Origin: Orlajensenia flava
GTDB taxonomy: Bacteria; Actinomycetota; Actinomycetes; Actinomycetales; Microbacteriaceae
DNA length: 64,000 nucleotides
Direction: 5' to 3'
NCBI RefSeq assembly: GCF_004801905.1
Contig: NZ_SSSN01000002.1
Coordinates: forward strand, 124,001 to 188,000
Shown in pieces: positions 27,380-34,904 of the stretch (the first letter of the stretch is position 1; every line of letters begins with the position of its first letter). The notes below the pieces were generated by a model. That model worked only from the letters and a program-made list of their open reading frames with translations. It was not told the origin of the DNA and ran no database searches. A program made the translations under genes and the position numbers.

Positions 27380-27397
27380 ATTATCTCGGTATCGAGA
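27380..27397 (-). promoter_or_regulatory. MarR promoter with overlapping inverted repeat
   Basis: GATAAT on the minus strand (27380-27385) lies 6 nt before the ATG. The inverted repeat TCTCG-GTAT-CGAGA (27384-27397) overlaps it, a likely autoregulatory operator. Confidence 0.5.
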
Positions 27398-27409
27398 CAG
27401 TTCCGCCCG

Positions 27410-27850
27410 TCACTCGGCGCGGGGGAGAGCCTCGCCGGTCTCGAGGTAGCTCTTGAGCGAGCTGAGCACGTACATCCACCCGGGACCCGAGACGCTCTCG
27501 GCGGTGCGCGGCGATGAATCGAGCCGGTCGTGCACGAGGACGAGCCGGGTCAGTCCGGGCGACACCTCGTCGAGCTCCCAGCTGACGCGGCTTGCCGGCT
27601 CCGCGCCGAGCTCCACGTCATAAGCCGAGCGCCACTCGTGCACCAGCCGCCGCGGCGGGTCGAACTCCATCACCGCGCCACTGCCCCAGTCCGATCCGTC
27701 CGGGCCGTGCGTCTCGTGCCGCTCGGCCGTATTGGTGGTGGCGGCGCCGTGGAAATAGTGCACCGAGTGATCCGGGCGCGTGATCGCCTCCCACACTTCC
27801 TCCGGCGTCGCCTTGATGAAAACCTGGTAGACCTGCGTGTTGTCGCTCAT
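27410..27850 (-). CDS. SRPBCC (AHSA1/START-like) domain protein
   Basis: 146 residues. VYQVFIKATPEEVWEAITRP at the start and a beta-sheet with MEFDPPRRLVHEWRSAY fit the Aha1-like SRPBCC fold, which binds hydrophobic ligands. Its ATG overlaps the ArsR gene stop by 4 bp; ArsR+SRPBCC two-gene operons are common in actinobacteria. The physiological role is not established. Confidence 0.87.
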   Translation of the reverse strand: MSDNTQVYQVFIKATPEEVWEAITRPDHSVHYFHGAATTNTAERHETHGPDGSDWGSGAVMEFDPPRRLVHEWRSAYDVELGAEPASRVSWELDEVSPGLTRLVLVHDRLDSSPRTAESVSGPGWMYVLSSLKSYLETGEALPRAE

Positions 27851-28167
27851 GAGTGCTCCTCGAATGATCGGGCCAGGTCGGCGAGCGCGCGAGCGGGACC
27901 CTCGCGGTACTTGTCGATCCAGCGGTCGTGGATGAGGCGGATGGGCACGGCGTTCAGGTAGTGCAGTTTCTCGCGCCCTGAACGACGGGCCACGACGAGA
28001 CCGGCATCCTCGAGGACTCGGAGGTGCTTCATCACGCCGAAACGGGTCATCTCGGCGAGAGCCTCGAGGTCGGTCAGGCGTGCTCCGTCGTGCTCGAACA
28101 GGTGGTCGAGCAGCCGACGCCGGGTCGGGTCGGCCAGCGCTTTGAACACCGCGTCGTCATCGTCCAT
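27847..28167 (-). CDS. ArsR-family winged-helix repressor
   Basis: 106 residues: DAVFKALADPTRRRLLDHLF and EMTRFGVMKHLRVLEDAGLV are the ArsR helix-turn-helix signature. No metal-binding cysteines (no ELCVCDL motif), so a non-metal sensor of the type paired with AHSA1-like proteins. It sits first in an operon with the SRPBCC gene and directly downstream of a perfect 20-bp palindrome, its probable operator. Confidence 0.9.
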   Translation of the reverse strand: MDDDDAVFKALADPTRRRLLDHLFEHDGARLTDLEALAEMTRFGVMKHLRVLEDAGLVVARRSGREKLHYLNAVPIRLIHDRWIDKYREGPARALADLARSFEEHS

Positions 28168-28180
28168 CGCTTCACATAAT

Positions 28181-28200
28181 AGGTGACCATATGGTCACCT
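28181..28200. promoter_or_regulatory. perfect 20-bp palindrome, likely ArsR operator
   Basis: AGGTGACCATATGGTCACCT is fully symmetric. It starts 13 nt upstream of the arsR start codon, and its edge abuts a TATTAT -10-like element read toward arsR, so a bound dimer would block the promoter. Confidence 0.75.
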
Positions 28201-28302
28201 GACAAGACCCACGACGGCACGAACGGCGAGGGCAACGGCGTCGGCGGGCGGCTCCGGTTCTGGCAGACTGGAGCACGCGTGCGGCCCCGGGGGCGCCCGC
28301 GG

Positions 28303-28374
28303 TCCGCCGTAGTGTAATGGCAGCACGACAGCCTTTGGAGCTGTTAGGTCCAGGTTCGAGTCCTGGCGGCGGAG
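28303..28374 (+). tRNA. tRNA-Gln (anticodon UUG)
   Basis: 72 nt. Acceptor TCCGCCG/CGGCGGA, anticodon stem ACAGC/GCTGT with loop CTTTGGA giving anticodon TTG, T-arm CCAGG-TTCGAGT-CCTGG, discriminator G. No CCA is encoded: the next bases are CATGGA. glmU's ATG follows after one base. Confidence 0.95.
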
Positions 28375-28375
28375 C

Positions 28376-29806
28376 ATGGACACAAACCTCGCCATCGTCA
28401 TCCTCGCCGCCGGACAGGGCACGCGCATGAAGTCCGCCATGCCGAAGGTGCTGCATCCGCTCGCCGGCGTTCCCATCCTCGGCCACGTGCTCGCGACCGC
28501 CCAGGCGATGGACGCCGCACACGTCATCACTGTCGTCCGCCACGAGCGCGATCGGGTGGCCGCCCTCGTCGGTACCGACCTGCCCGCCTCGATCGTGGTC
28601 GATCAGGACGAGACGCCCGGAACCGGCCGCGCCGTCGAGATGGCCATCACGGCGCTTCCGGATGACTTCGCGGGCGAGGTGCTCGTGGTCAACGGCGACG
28701 TGCCCCTGCTCGATGCCGCGACCCTCACGGCCTTCGTCGCCGCCCACCGTGACGACGCCGCCAGTGGCACGGTGATGTCGTTCGAGCCGTCCGACGTGAC
28801 CGGCTACGGCCGTATCGTGCGCGGCGAGGGCGGCGGGTTCGACCGCATCGTCGAGGAGAAGGACGCGACGGATGCCGAACGCGCCATCACCGAGGCCAAT
28901 GCCGGTGTGTACGTCTTCGGGGTGAACGAGCTGCGCGACCAGCTCGCCAACGTCACCTCTGCCAACGCCCAGGGTGAGCAGTACCTCACCGACGTCATCG
29001 CCCTGTTGCGTGAGGCCGGCAGCGAGGTGGCGGCCGTTCCCGTCGCGGAGCCCTGGCTCGTGGCGGGCATCAACGACCGCGCCCAGCTCTCCGAGGCGGC
29101 GCTCAAACTCAACGCCCTCATCGTGCGCGGATGGCAGCTCGCCGGAGTCACGATCGACGATCCGGCCACCACGTGGATCGACCTCCGGGCACGACTCGCC
29201 CCCGACGTCACGCTCAAGCCCGGCACGCAGATCCTCGGCGCGACGGACGTCGAGACGGGCGCGACCATCGGGCCCGACACGACCCTCGTAGACTGCGAGA
29301 TCGGCGCAGGCGCAACGGTGAAGCGCACCGATGCGACGCTTGCGGTCATCGGCGCCGGTGCATCCGTCGGCCCGTTCGCCTACCTGCGCGCAGGCACCCG
29401 CCTCGGCGCTGACGGAAAGATCGGCACCTTCGTCGAGACCAAGAACGCCGTCATCGGCGACGGCAGCAAGGTGCCCCACCTCTCCTACGTGGGCGACGCC
29501 ACCATCGGCGAAGGCGCGAACATCGGAGCCGGCACCATCGTGGCCAATTACGACGGCGTCAACAAGGCGCGCACCGAGGTGGGCTCCCACGTGCGAACGG
29601 GGGCTCACGGCGTGTTCGTCGCCCCCGTTAGGATTGGTGACGGGGCCTACACGGGAGCAGGAACGGTCGTCCGCAAGGACGTTCCGGCCGGCGCCCTGGC
29701 CATCACCGTCGCCCAGCAGCGCAACCTCGAAGGCTGGGTGGCAGAGCACCGGGCCGACACGGCGGCGGACCACGCCGCCCGAGCCTCGCACGACACGGAC
29801 GGATGA
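28376..29806 (+). CDS. glmU: bifunctional GlcNAc-1-phosphate uridyltransferase / glucosamine-1-phosphate acetyltransferase
   Basis: 476 residues. N-terminal uridyltransferase with VILAAGQGTRMKSAMPKVLH, then left-handed beta-helix hexapeptide repeats (~260-440) with the acetyltransferase site YLRAGTRLG and FVETKNAVIGDGSKVPHLSY. It makes UDP-GlcNAc for peptidoglycan. The conserved N-terminus fixes the ATG one base after the tRNA-Gln, leaving no leader or Shine-Dalgarno outside the tRNA. prs overlaps the stop (ATGA). Confidence 0.96.
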   Translation: MDTNLAIVILAAGQGTRMKSAMPKVLHPLAGVPILGHVLATAQAMDAAHVITVVRHERDRVAALVGTDLPASIVVDQDETPGTGRAVEMAITALPDDFAGEVLVVNGDVPLLDAATLTAFVAAHRDDAASGTVMSFEPSDVTGYGRIVRGEGGGFDRIVEEKDATDAERAITEANAGVYVFGVNELRDQLANVTSANAQGEQYLTDVIALLREAGSEVAAVPVAEPWLVAGINDRAQLSEAALKLNALIVRGWQLAGVTIDDPATTWIDLRARLAPDVTLKPGTQILGATDVETGATIGPDTTLVDCEIGAGATVKRTDATLAVIGAGASVGPFAYLRAGTRLGADGKIGTFVETKNAVIGDGSKVPHLSYVGDATIGEGANIGAGTIVANYDGVNKARTEVGSHVRTGAHGVFVAPVRIGDGAYTGAGTVVRKDVPAGALAITVAQQRNLEGWVAEHRADTAADHAARASHDTDG

Positions 29807-30813
29807 ATGTGTTGACCGAACGAAGTGAGGACGCCTTGTCCGGAATCAAGATGACGGGCCAGAAGCGGCTCGTGCTGGTCTCGGGTCGGGCCCATCCGCA
29901 GCTCGCCATCGACATCGCAGCCGAACTCGGCAGCGACATCGTCCCGACGGATGCGCGCACCTTCGCCAACGGCGAGCTCTACGCGCGCTTCGACGAGAGT
30001 GTGCGCGGCTGCGACGCCTTCGTGATCCAGTCGCACACCGCGCCCATCAACGAGTGGCTCATGGAGCAGCTCATCATGGTGGATGCGCTGAAGCGCGCCT
30101 CGGCCAAGCGCATCACCGTGGTCGCGCCGTTCTACCCGTACGCCCGCCAGGACAAGAAGGGTCGCGGTCGCGAGCCCATCTCGGCCCGCCTCGTCGCCGA
30201 CCTGTTCAAGGTGGCGGGAGCGGACCGGATCATGTCGATCGACCTGCACGCCGCCCAGATCCAGGGCTTCTTCGACGGTCCGGTCGACCACCTGTTCGCG
30301 ATGCCGGTGCTGCTGGAGTACTTCCGCGAACAGCTCGACCCCGCCACGCTCACCATGGTCTCGCCCGACATCGGCCGCGTGCGCGTCGCCGACATCTGGA
30401 GCGACAAGCTCGGGGCGCCGCTGGCCATCATCCACAAGCGTCGCGATCCGCTGGTTCCCAACGAGGTGTCGGTGCACGAGATCGTCGGTGACGTCGACGG
30501 CCGTGTCTGCCTGCTGGTGGACGACCTCATCGACACCGGCCGTACCATCGTGAAGGCGGCTGAGGCGCTGCGCAAGAACGGCGCCATCAGCGTGGTCGTC
30601 GCCGCCACGCACGCGGTGTTCAGCGATCCCGCCGTCGAGCTCCTCCAGTCCGACGCGATCGATCAGGTCGTCGTGACCGACACGCTCCCCATTCCGGAGT
30701 CCAAGCGCTGGGACCGCCTGACCATCCTGCCGATCGCCCCCGTTCTCGCCCGGGCCATCCGCGAGGTCTTCGAGGACGGATCCGTCACCAGCATGTTCGA
30801 CGGCGCCGCCTGA
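29803..30813 (+). CDS. prs: ribose-phosphate pyrophosphokinase
   Basis: 336 residues, class I PRPP synthetase with a short N-terminal extension. FANGELYARFDESVRG, PFYPYARQDKKGRGREPIS, and the PRPP-binding loop LLVDDLIDTGRTI (about 237-249) are all present. It makes PRPP for nucleotides, His and Trp. Start overlaps the glmU stop; glmU-prs is a conserved actinobacterial pair. A second possible start (MTGQKRLVLVSG) lies 16 codons in. Confidence 0.95.
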   Translation: MNVLTERSEDALSGIKMTGQKRLVLVSGRAHPQLAIDIAAELGSDIVPTDARTFANGELYARFDESVRGCDAFVIQSHTAPINEWLMEQLIMVDALKRASAKRITVVAPFYPYARQDKKGRGREPISARLVADLFKVAGADRIMSIDLHAAQIQGFFDGPVDHLFAMPVLLEYFREQLDPATLTMVSPDIGRVRVADIWSDKLGAPLAIIHKRRDPLVPNEVSVHEIVGDVDGRVCLLVDDLIDTGRTIVKAAEALRKNGAISVVVAATHAVFSDPAVELLQSDAIDQVVVTDTLPIPESKRWDRLTILPIAPVLARAIREVFEDGSVTSMFDGAA

Positions 30814-30817
30814 GGCC

Positions 30818-31111
30818 ATGAGCGGCGACGGGGCCGTGAGTGACGAGGCCGTGAGCGCCGAGGACCGCGAGTGGGAGTCCGTCATACTCCGGATGCTCGG
30901 TGAACGGTCGCCGACGTCGTCGATCTGCCCCTCGGATGCCGCGCGCGACGCCGGAGGAACAGGCTGGCGTCGCTCGATGGAGGATGTCCGCCGTGCGGCG
31001 CGACGATTGATGGCAGCCGGGGAGGTCGAGATCACTCAGGGCGGGAGTGTCGTGCCCGATCCGACGTCGGTACGCGGTCCGATCCGCATCCGCCGTCCTC
31101 GAGAGGACTAG
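30818..31111 (+). CDS. DUF3253 small winged-helix protein
   Basis: 97 residues. SPTSSICPSDAARDAGGTGW, followed by MEDVRRAARRLMAAGEVEIT and VRGPIRIRRP, is the DUF3253 pattern, a small winged helix of unknown role. It begins 4 bp after prs, so it is likely the last gene of the glmU operon. Confidence 0.8.
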   Translation: MSGDGAVSDEAVSAEDREWESVILRMLGERSPTSSICPSDAARDAGGTGWRRSMEDVRRAARRLMAAGEVEITQGGSVVPDPTSVRGPIRIRRPRED

Positions 31112-31130
31112 GACCGCTGGAGCCTGTGGT

Positions 31131-31919
31131 CTACCAGGCGTCCGCAGGCGCCTCGACGACGGTGGCCGGCGTGTAGGCCCAGTGGGCCCCGTTCGCATAG
31201 TGGCTGCTCGCCCACGGCGACGCCCAGATGGCCGCCTCGATCTGCGACGTGGGGGCGGATGCGGCGAAGCCGGCCGCGATCGCGGAGTAGCCCGAGTTGC
31301 GGTGCAGGGCATCGGCGCAGTTCTCCGCGGCGGTCACCAGGCTGTCGTAGCTGCCGAGCCCGCTTCCTCCGCCGGACCCCCATCCGTTGTTCAGCGGGTT
31401 GTTGCGGTTCCACCAGTCGTCGACGCCGTTCTCCTGACGCATCCAGCGGGTGAACACCGTGATGTTGCTGTCGCTCGTGGGCCAGCCGGCGAAGGTCATC
31501 ACGAGGCGAGCCCAGTCGTAGTTGGTGCCGCCCGCGATGAGGGTCTTGGCGCCGGTCGTCGCGCTGTAGCCGTCACGGGTGACGAGAGTGTCGGCGATTC
31601 CATCCGTTACCGCGAAGCTCTGCACCGCGTGCGCGCGCTGGGAGACGGGCGGTGCCGCCTCGACCGAGGCGGTCGGCGACGACCAGGCGAACACGGCGCC
31701 GAGCCCGAGAACCGCCAGCACGGCGGGGATGGTCAGGATGCTGCGCGGCCTACGAGGGGGATGCGTCGCCCCGCGCCGTGCCGTGCGATCCGTGCTGCGA
31801 CGCGACGGGCGCCGGGTGCCGCGACGTGACGGGCGATCGGCGCGCGGGTTCGACTCGGAGCGCACTGCGCGGTGTCGCGATGCGCGCTCGGCGTCGGAAG
31901 GCTCGTGTGCTGAGGTCAT
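31131..31919 (-). CDS. single-pass membrane or secreted protein with a lysozyme-like domain
   Basis: 262 residues. The first ~75 are Ser/Arg-rich and basic (long cytoplasmic tail), then one transmembrane or signal segment ILTIPAVLAVLGLGAVFAWS, then an extracellular domain. The domain has a candidate acid in TRWMRQENGVDDWWN, NPLNNGWG, and SLVTAAENCADALHR, suggestive of lysozyme/transglycosylase-like folds. I do not recognise a named family. Convergent with DUF3253. Confidence 0.65.
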   Translation of the reverse strand: MTSAHEPSDAERASRHRAVRSESNPRADRPSRRGTRRPSRRSTDRTARRGATHPPRRPRSILTIPAVLAVLGLGAVFAWSSPTASVEAAPPVSQRAHAVQSFAVTDGIADTLVTRDGYSATTGAKTLIAGGTNYDWARLVMTFAGWPTSDSNITVFTRWMRQENGVDDWWNRNNPLNNGWGSGGGSGLGSYDSLVTAAENCADALHRNSGYSAIAAGFAASAPTSQIEAAIWASPWASSHYANGAHWAYTPATVVEAPADAW

Positions 31920-32032
31920 GGGCGGCTTGGTGGAAGGGTAGCAGCCTCCGCTGGCTCGCCCCTGGGCGCTCCGCGGTATCCGTTGGGCACCAGGTGCGCG
32001 CGGATGGGCTCGCGACGAGCATCTACTGCCCA

Positions 32033-32091
32033 GCGGATGGGGAGACGGGGCGGATGGGGAGGCGGGGCGGATGGGGGAGCCGGGAATAGGG
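32033..32091 (+). repeat. 17-bp tandem repeat forming a seven-tract G-quadruplex motif
   Basis: Three imperfect copies of GCGGATGGGGAGGCGGG create G-tracts of 3-5 separated by 4-5 nt loops (AGAC, CGGAT, AGGC, CGGAT, AGCC, AATA). It ends 8 nt before the fadD start on the sense strand. Confidence 0.7.
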
Positions 32092-32099
32092 TGGAAGCC

Positions 32100-33800
32100 G
32101 TGCCCCTCTCGACGCCGCGCCCGTGGTTGACCTCGTACGCCGATGGCGTGCCCGACGACATCGACGCCCCGACGGGCTCGCTCTACGACCTGGTTCGGGC
32201 ATCCGTCCACGCCTACCCGCGCAATGCAGCCCTCGAGTTCTTCGGGCGCACCACCACCTACGCAGACCTGGGTGAGCAGATCGAGCGTGCCGCCGAAGGA
32301 CTGCGCCTGCTCGGGGTGCAGAAGGGCGACACGGTGGCGATCGTGCTGCCGAACTGCCCGCAGCACATCGTGGCCTTCTACGCCGTGCTGCGCCTCGGCG
32401 GCATCGTCGTCGAGCACAACCCGCTTTACACGCCGCGGGAGCTCCGCCATCAGTTCGAGGACCACGGTGCCAAGGTCGCGATCGCCTGGAACAACGTCGT
32501 CGAGACGCTGCAGGCCTTTCCCGAGGACATCGAGATCCGGTCGATCGTCTCGGTAGACGTCACCCGAGCCATGCCGTTCCTCACCCGCGCGGCCCTCCGC
32601 CTGCCGGTGGACAAGGCACGGTCATCACGGGCTGCCCTCACGACGTCCGTGCGCGGCACCACCCCGTGGGAGAGGGTGGTCGGTGCCGAGCCCATCGACG
32701 AGCACATCATCGCGCCGGAGGTGAGCGACGTGGCGCTCATCCAGTACACCAGCGGCACGACAGGCAACCCCAAGGGCGCCACCCTCACCCACGCCAACCT
32801 GCTCGCCAACGCGGCTCAGGCCCGTGCCTGGGTGCCCGCAATCGAGCGCGGTCGTGCGGTCGTGTACGCGGTGCTCCCGATGTTCCACGCGTACGGGCTC
32901 ACGCTGTGCCTGACCTTCGCCATGAGCATGGGCGCCCGGCTGGTGCTCTTCCCCAAGCCCGACCCCGACCTCATCCTCGACGTCGTCGCGAAGCGGCCGG
33001 CCACTTTCCTGCCCGCCGTTCCGCCCATCATCCAGCGATTGACCATGGTCGCCGAGCAGCGAGGAGTCTCGTTGGAGGGCATCGCCATCTCGATCTCGGG
33101 TGCGATGGCCCTCTCGTCCGCCGTCGTCGAACCGTGGGAGGCCAAGACGGGCGGCTACCTCGTCGAGGGTTACGGCCTCTCGGAGTGCTCGCCGGTGCTG
33201 ATGGCGAACCCGGTCGCACCGAATCGTCGAGCGGGCACCGTCGGGCTGCCGCTTCCGAGCACCGAGGCGCGCGTGGTCGACCCCGACGAGCCGACGACGG
33301 ATGTCGCGCCCGGCGAGGAGGGCGAGCTCATCGTGCGCGGTCCGCAGGTGTTCTCCGGCTATTGGAAGAAGCCCGATGAGACGGACGCCGTGTTCGTCGC
33401 GGCCGACGACGGCGGACTGCCGTGGTTCCGCACGGGCGACATCGTCACGATCGATGGGGACGGCTTCGTGCGCATCGTCGATCGCATCAAGGAGCTCATC
33501 ATCACCGGGGGCTTCAACGTGTCGCCGACCGAGGTGGAGGACGCGCTGCGCCGGCATCCGTCGGTCGAAGATGTCGCGGTCGTCGGGCTGCCCGACGAGC
33601 ACAGCGGCGAGCGGGTGGTGGCGGCCGTCGTCCTGGCCGATGGCTCGACGCTCGACGAAGCCGCCCTGCGCGCGTTCGTCCGCGACGAGCTCACGCCATA
33701 CAAGGTGCCCAAGCACGTGGTGGCGGTCGACGAACTGCCGAAGTCGCAGATCGGCAAGACCCTTCGACGGGTGGTGCGGCAGAACCTGCTGGCGGAGTGA
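32100..33800 (+). CDS. fadD: long-chain fatty acid--CoA ligase
   Basis: 566 residues, ANL adenylating enzyme. P-loop YTSGTTGNPKGATLTHANL (~215), VEGYGLSECSPV, FRTGDIVTIDGDGFVRIVDR, and the catalytic lysine near the C-terminus in KSQIGKTLRR. It activates long-chain fatty acids to acyl-CoA. GTG 32100 is preferred; an in-frame GTG at 32091 and upstream starts within the G-rich repeats are less likely. Whether synthesis or degradation is served cannot be told from context. Confidence 0.9.
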   Translation: MPLSTPRPWLTSYADGVPDDIDAPTGSLYDLVRASVHAYPRNAALEFFGRTTTYADLGEQIERAAEGLRLLGVQKGDTVAIVLPNCPQHIVAFYAVLRLGGIVVEHNPLYTPRELRHQFEDHGAKVAIAWNNVVETLQAFPEDIEIRSIVSVDVTRAMPFLTRAALRLPVDKARSSRAALTTSVRGTTPWERVVGAEPIDEHIIAPEVSDVALIQYTSGTTGNPKGATLTHANLLANAAQARAWVPAIERGRAVVYAVLPMFHAYGLTLCLTFAMSMGARLVLFPKPDPDLILDVVAKRPATFLPAVPPIIQRLTMVAEQRGVSLEGIAISISGAMALSSAVVEPWEAKTGGYLVEGYGLSECSPVLMANPVAPNRRAGTVGLPLPSTEARVVDPDEPTTDVAPGEEGELIVRGPQVFSGYWKKPDETDAVFVAADDGGLPWFRTGDIVTIDGDGFVRIVDRIKELIITGGFNVSPTEVEDALRRHPSVEDVAVVGLPDEHSGERVVAAVVLADGSTLDEAALRAFVRDELTPYKVPKHVVAVDELPKSQIGKTLRRVVRQNLLAE

Positions 33801-33821
33801 TCGTCCGACTCGCGCGGTCGG

Positions 33822-34178
33822 CTACGTCGCAACGCCCTCGTGCGGACGGGGCGCCGACGGGATGAGGCCGAGCGGCCCCACGAACGTGTGCGGCCCGCTG
33901 GACGAGACCGCATAGCACTGCCAGCCCGGCCCGCCCGCGCCGAACAGCTCGAACGGCGCGGCGTATCCCGCTGCATCCGGCTTGAGATAGCCGACGTATG
34001 CCGCGCAGGTCCGGTTGGCCGTGGACTGGGCGACGCCCGCTGCGACCAGAACGCCGGGCAGCACGAGCACGACGATGCCGACCCAGACGACCACGCGCTG
34101 CATGCGCCGGCGACGCTCGCTGAAGAACGGAGCGCCATCCTCGTCGGAAGCGCCCTGCAGTTCGGGATGCGCGGTCAT
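33822..34178 (-). CDS. small membrane protein of unknown function
   Basis: 118 residues: acidic N-terminus, one transmembrane helix (VVVWVGIVVLVLPGVLVAAG), then a short extracytoplasmic region with two cysteines (NRTCAAYVGYLKP and WQCYAVSS) that could form a disulfide. Not recognised. Last in a same-strand run with the two DUF202 genes and possibly gnd. Confidence 0.6.
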   Translation of the reverse strand: MTAHPELQGASDEDGAPFFSERRRRMQRVVVWVGIVVLVLPGVLVAAGVAQSTANRTCAAYVGYLKPDAAGYAAPFELFGAGGPGWQCYAVSSSGPHTFVGPLGLIPSAPRPHEGVAT

Positions 34179-34190
34179 CGTGCAGCGACC

Positions 34191-34505
34191 CTAACCCACC
34201 GCGAGGACGGATGCGATGCCCGCGACGCAGGCCAGGAGTGTCACCGAGACCGCGACGAGCACGGGAACCAGGCTCACGGGCGCGTCTGCTCGGGCCTCGA
34301 GCTGCCGACGACGCTGGACGCCGAAGAGGATGGCGGCCCCAGCCGCTGCGGCGAGGACGACGCCGACGACCACGAACTCCGGCTGCGCGAGCACGACACC
34401 CGAGCGAACGGCGAGGAGCCCGTTGACGACGAGGACGAGCGCCGTCCGCGTCCACGAGAGGGCGGTGCGCTCGGCCTGCAGTCCCGGATCGCGCGCGATG
34501 CTCAT
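34191..34505 (-). CDS. DUF202 membrane protein (second of pair)
   Basis: 104 residues with three hydrophobic segments. DPGLQAERTALSWTRTALVL is the DUF202 signature (AxERTxLxWxRT). Role unknown. Together with the upstream paralog it forms the usual DUF202 pair, which may be a heteromer. Confidence 0.8.
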   Translation of the reverse strand: MSIARDPGLQAERTALSWTRTALVLVVNGLLAVRSGVVLAQPEFVVVGVVLAAAAGAAILFGVQRRRQLEARADAPVSLVPVLVAVSVTLLACVAGIASVLAVG

Positions 34506-34515
34506 CGTCCCCGCC

Positions 34516-34869
34516 TCACGGGAAGGCCAGCAGGACGGCGATGACGACGGTCACGATCAGCAGCGCGATCGAGAGCGCGGGGAGCACCCAGGATGACGGG
34601 AGTGGGCGGCCGGTGCGGATGGCCACCTCATTGCCGCGCCAACGCGTGTAGGCGACGATGGTCAGTCCCGCGGCGATCACGCCGAACGCCACGGCGAGGA
34701 CGACGATGACCGGCCTCGGCCCCAACGTCGATGCGAACTGGTGCATCAGCACGCCCCCCGCGAGCAGCGCTAGCGCCGTGCGGATCCACGCCAGGAAGGT
34801 GCGCTCGTTGGCCAGCGTGAACCGGTAGTCGGGCTCCTCGCCCTCCTGCCGCCACTTCGGTTGCCTCAC
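34516..34869 (-). CDS. DUF202 membrane protein (first of pair)
   Basis: 117 residues from GTG 34869. DYRFTLANERTFLAWIRTAL is the N-terminal DUF202 pattern found in YidH-type proteins, with three transmembrane helices. I chose the GTG because the upstream frame is antisense sequence before the conserved domain. Ten bp separate its stop from the next DUF202 start. The gene follows gnd by 35 bp. Confidence 0.8.
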   Translation of the reverse strand: MRQPKWRQEGEEPDYRFTLANERTFLAWIRTALALLAGGVLMHQFASTLGPRPVIVVLAVAFGVIAAGLTIVAYTRWRGNEVAIRTGRPLPSSWVLPALSIALLIVTVVIAVLLAFP

Positions 34870-34904
34870 GTCGCCAACCCCAAACCGCCTCGCGTACCGA
34901 CGGC

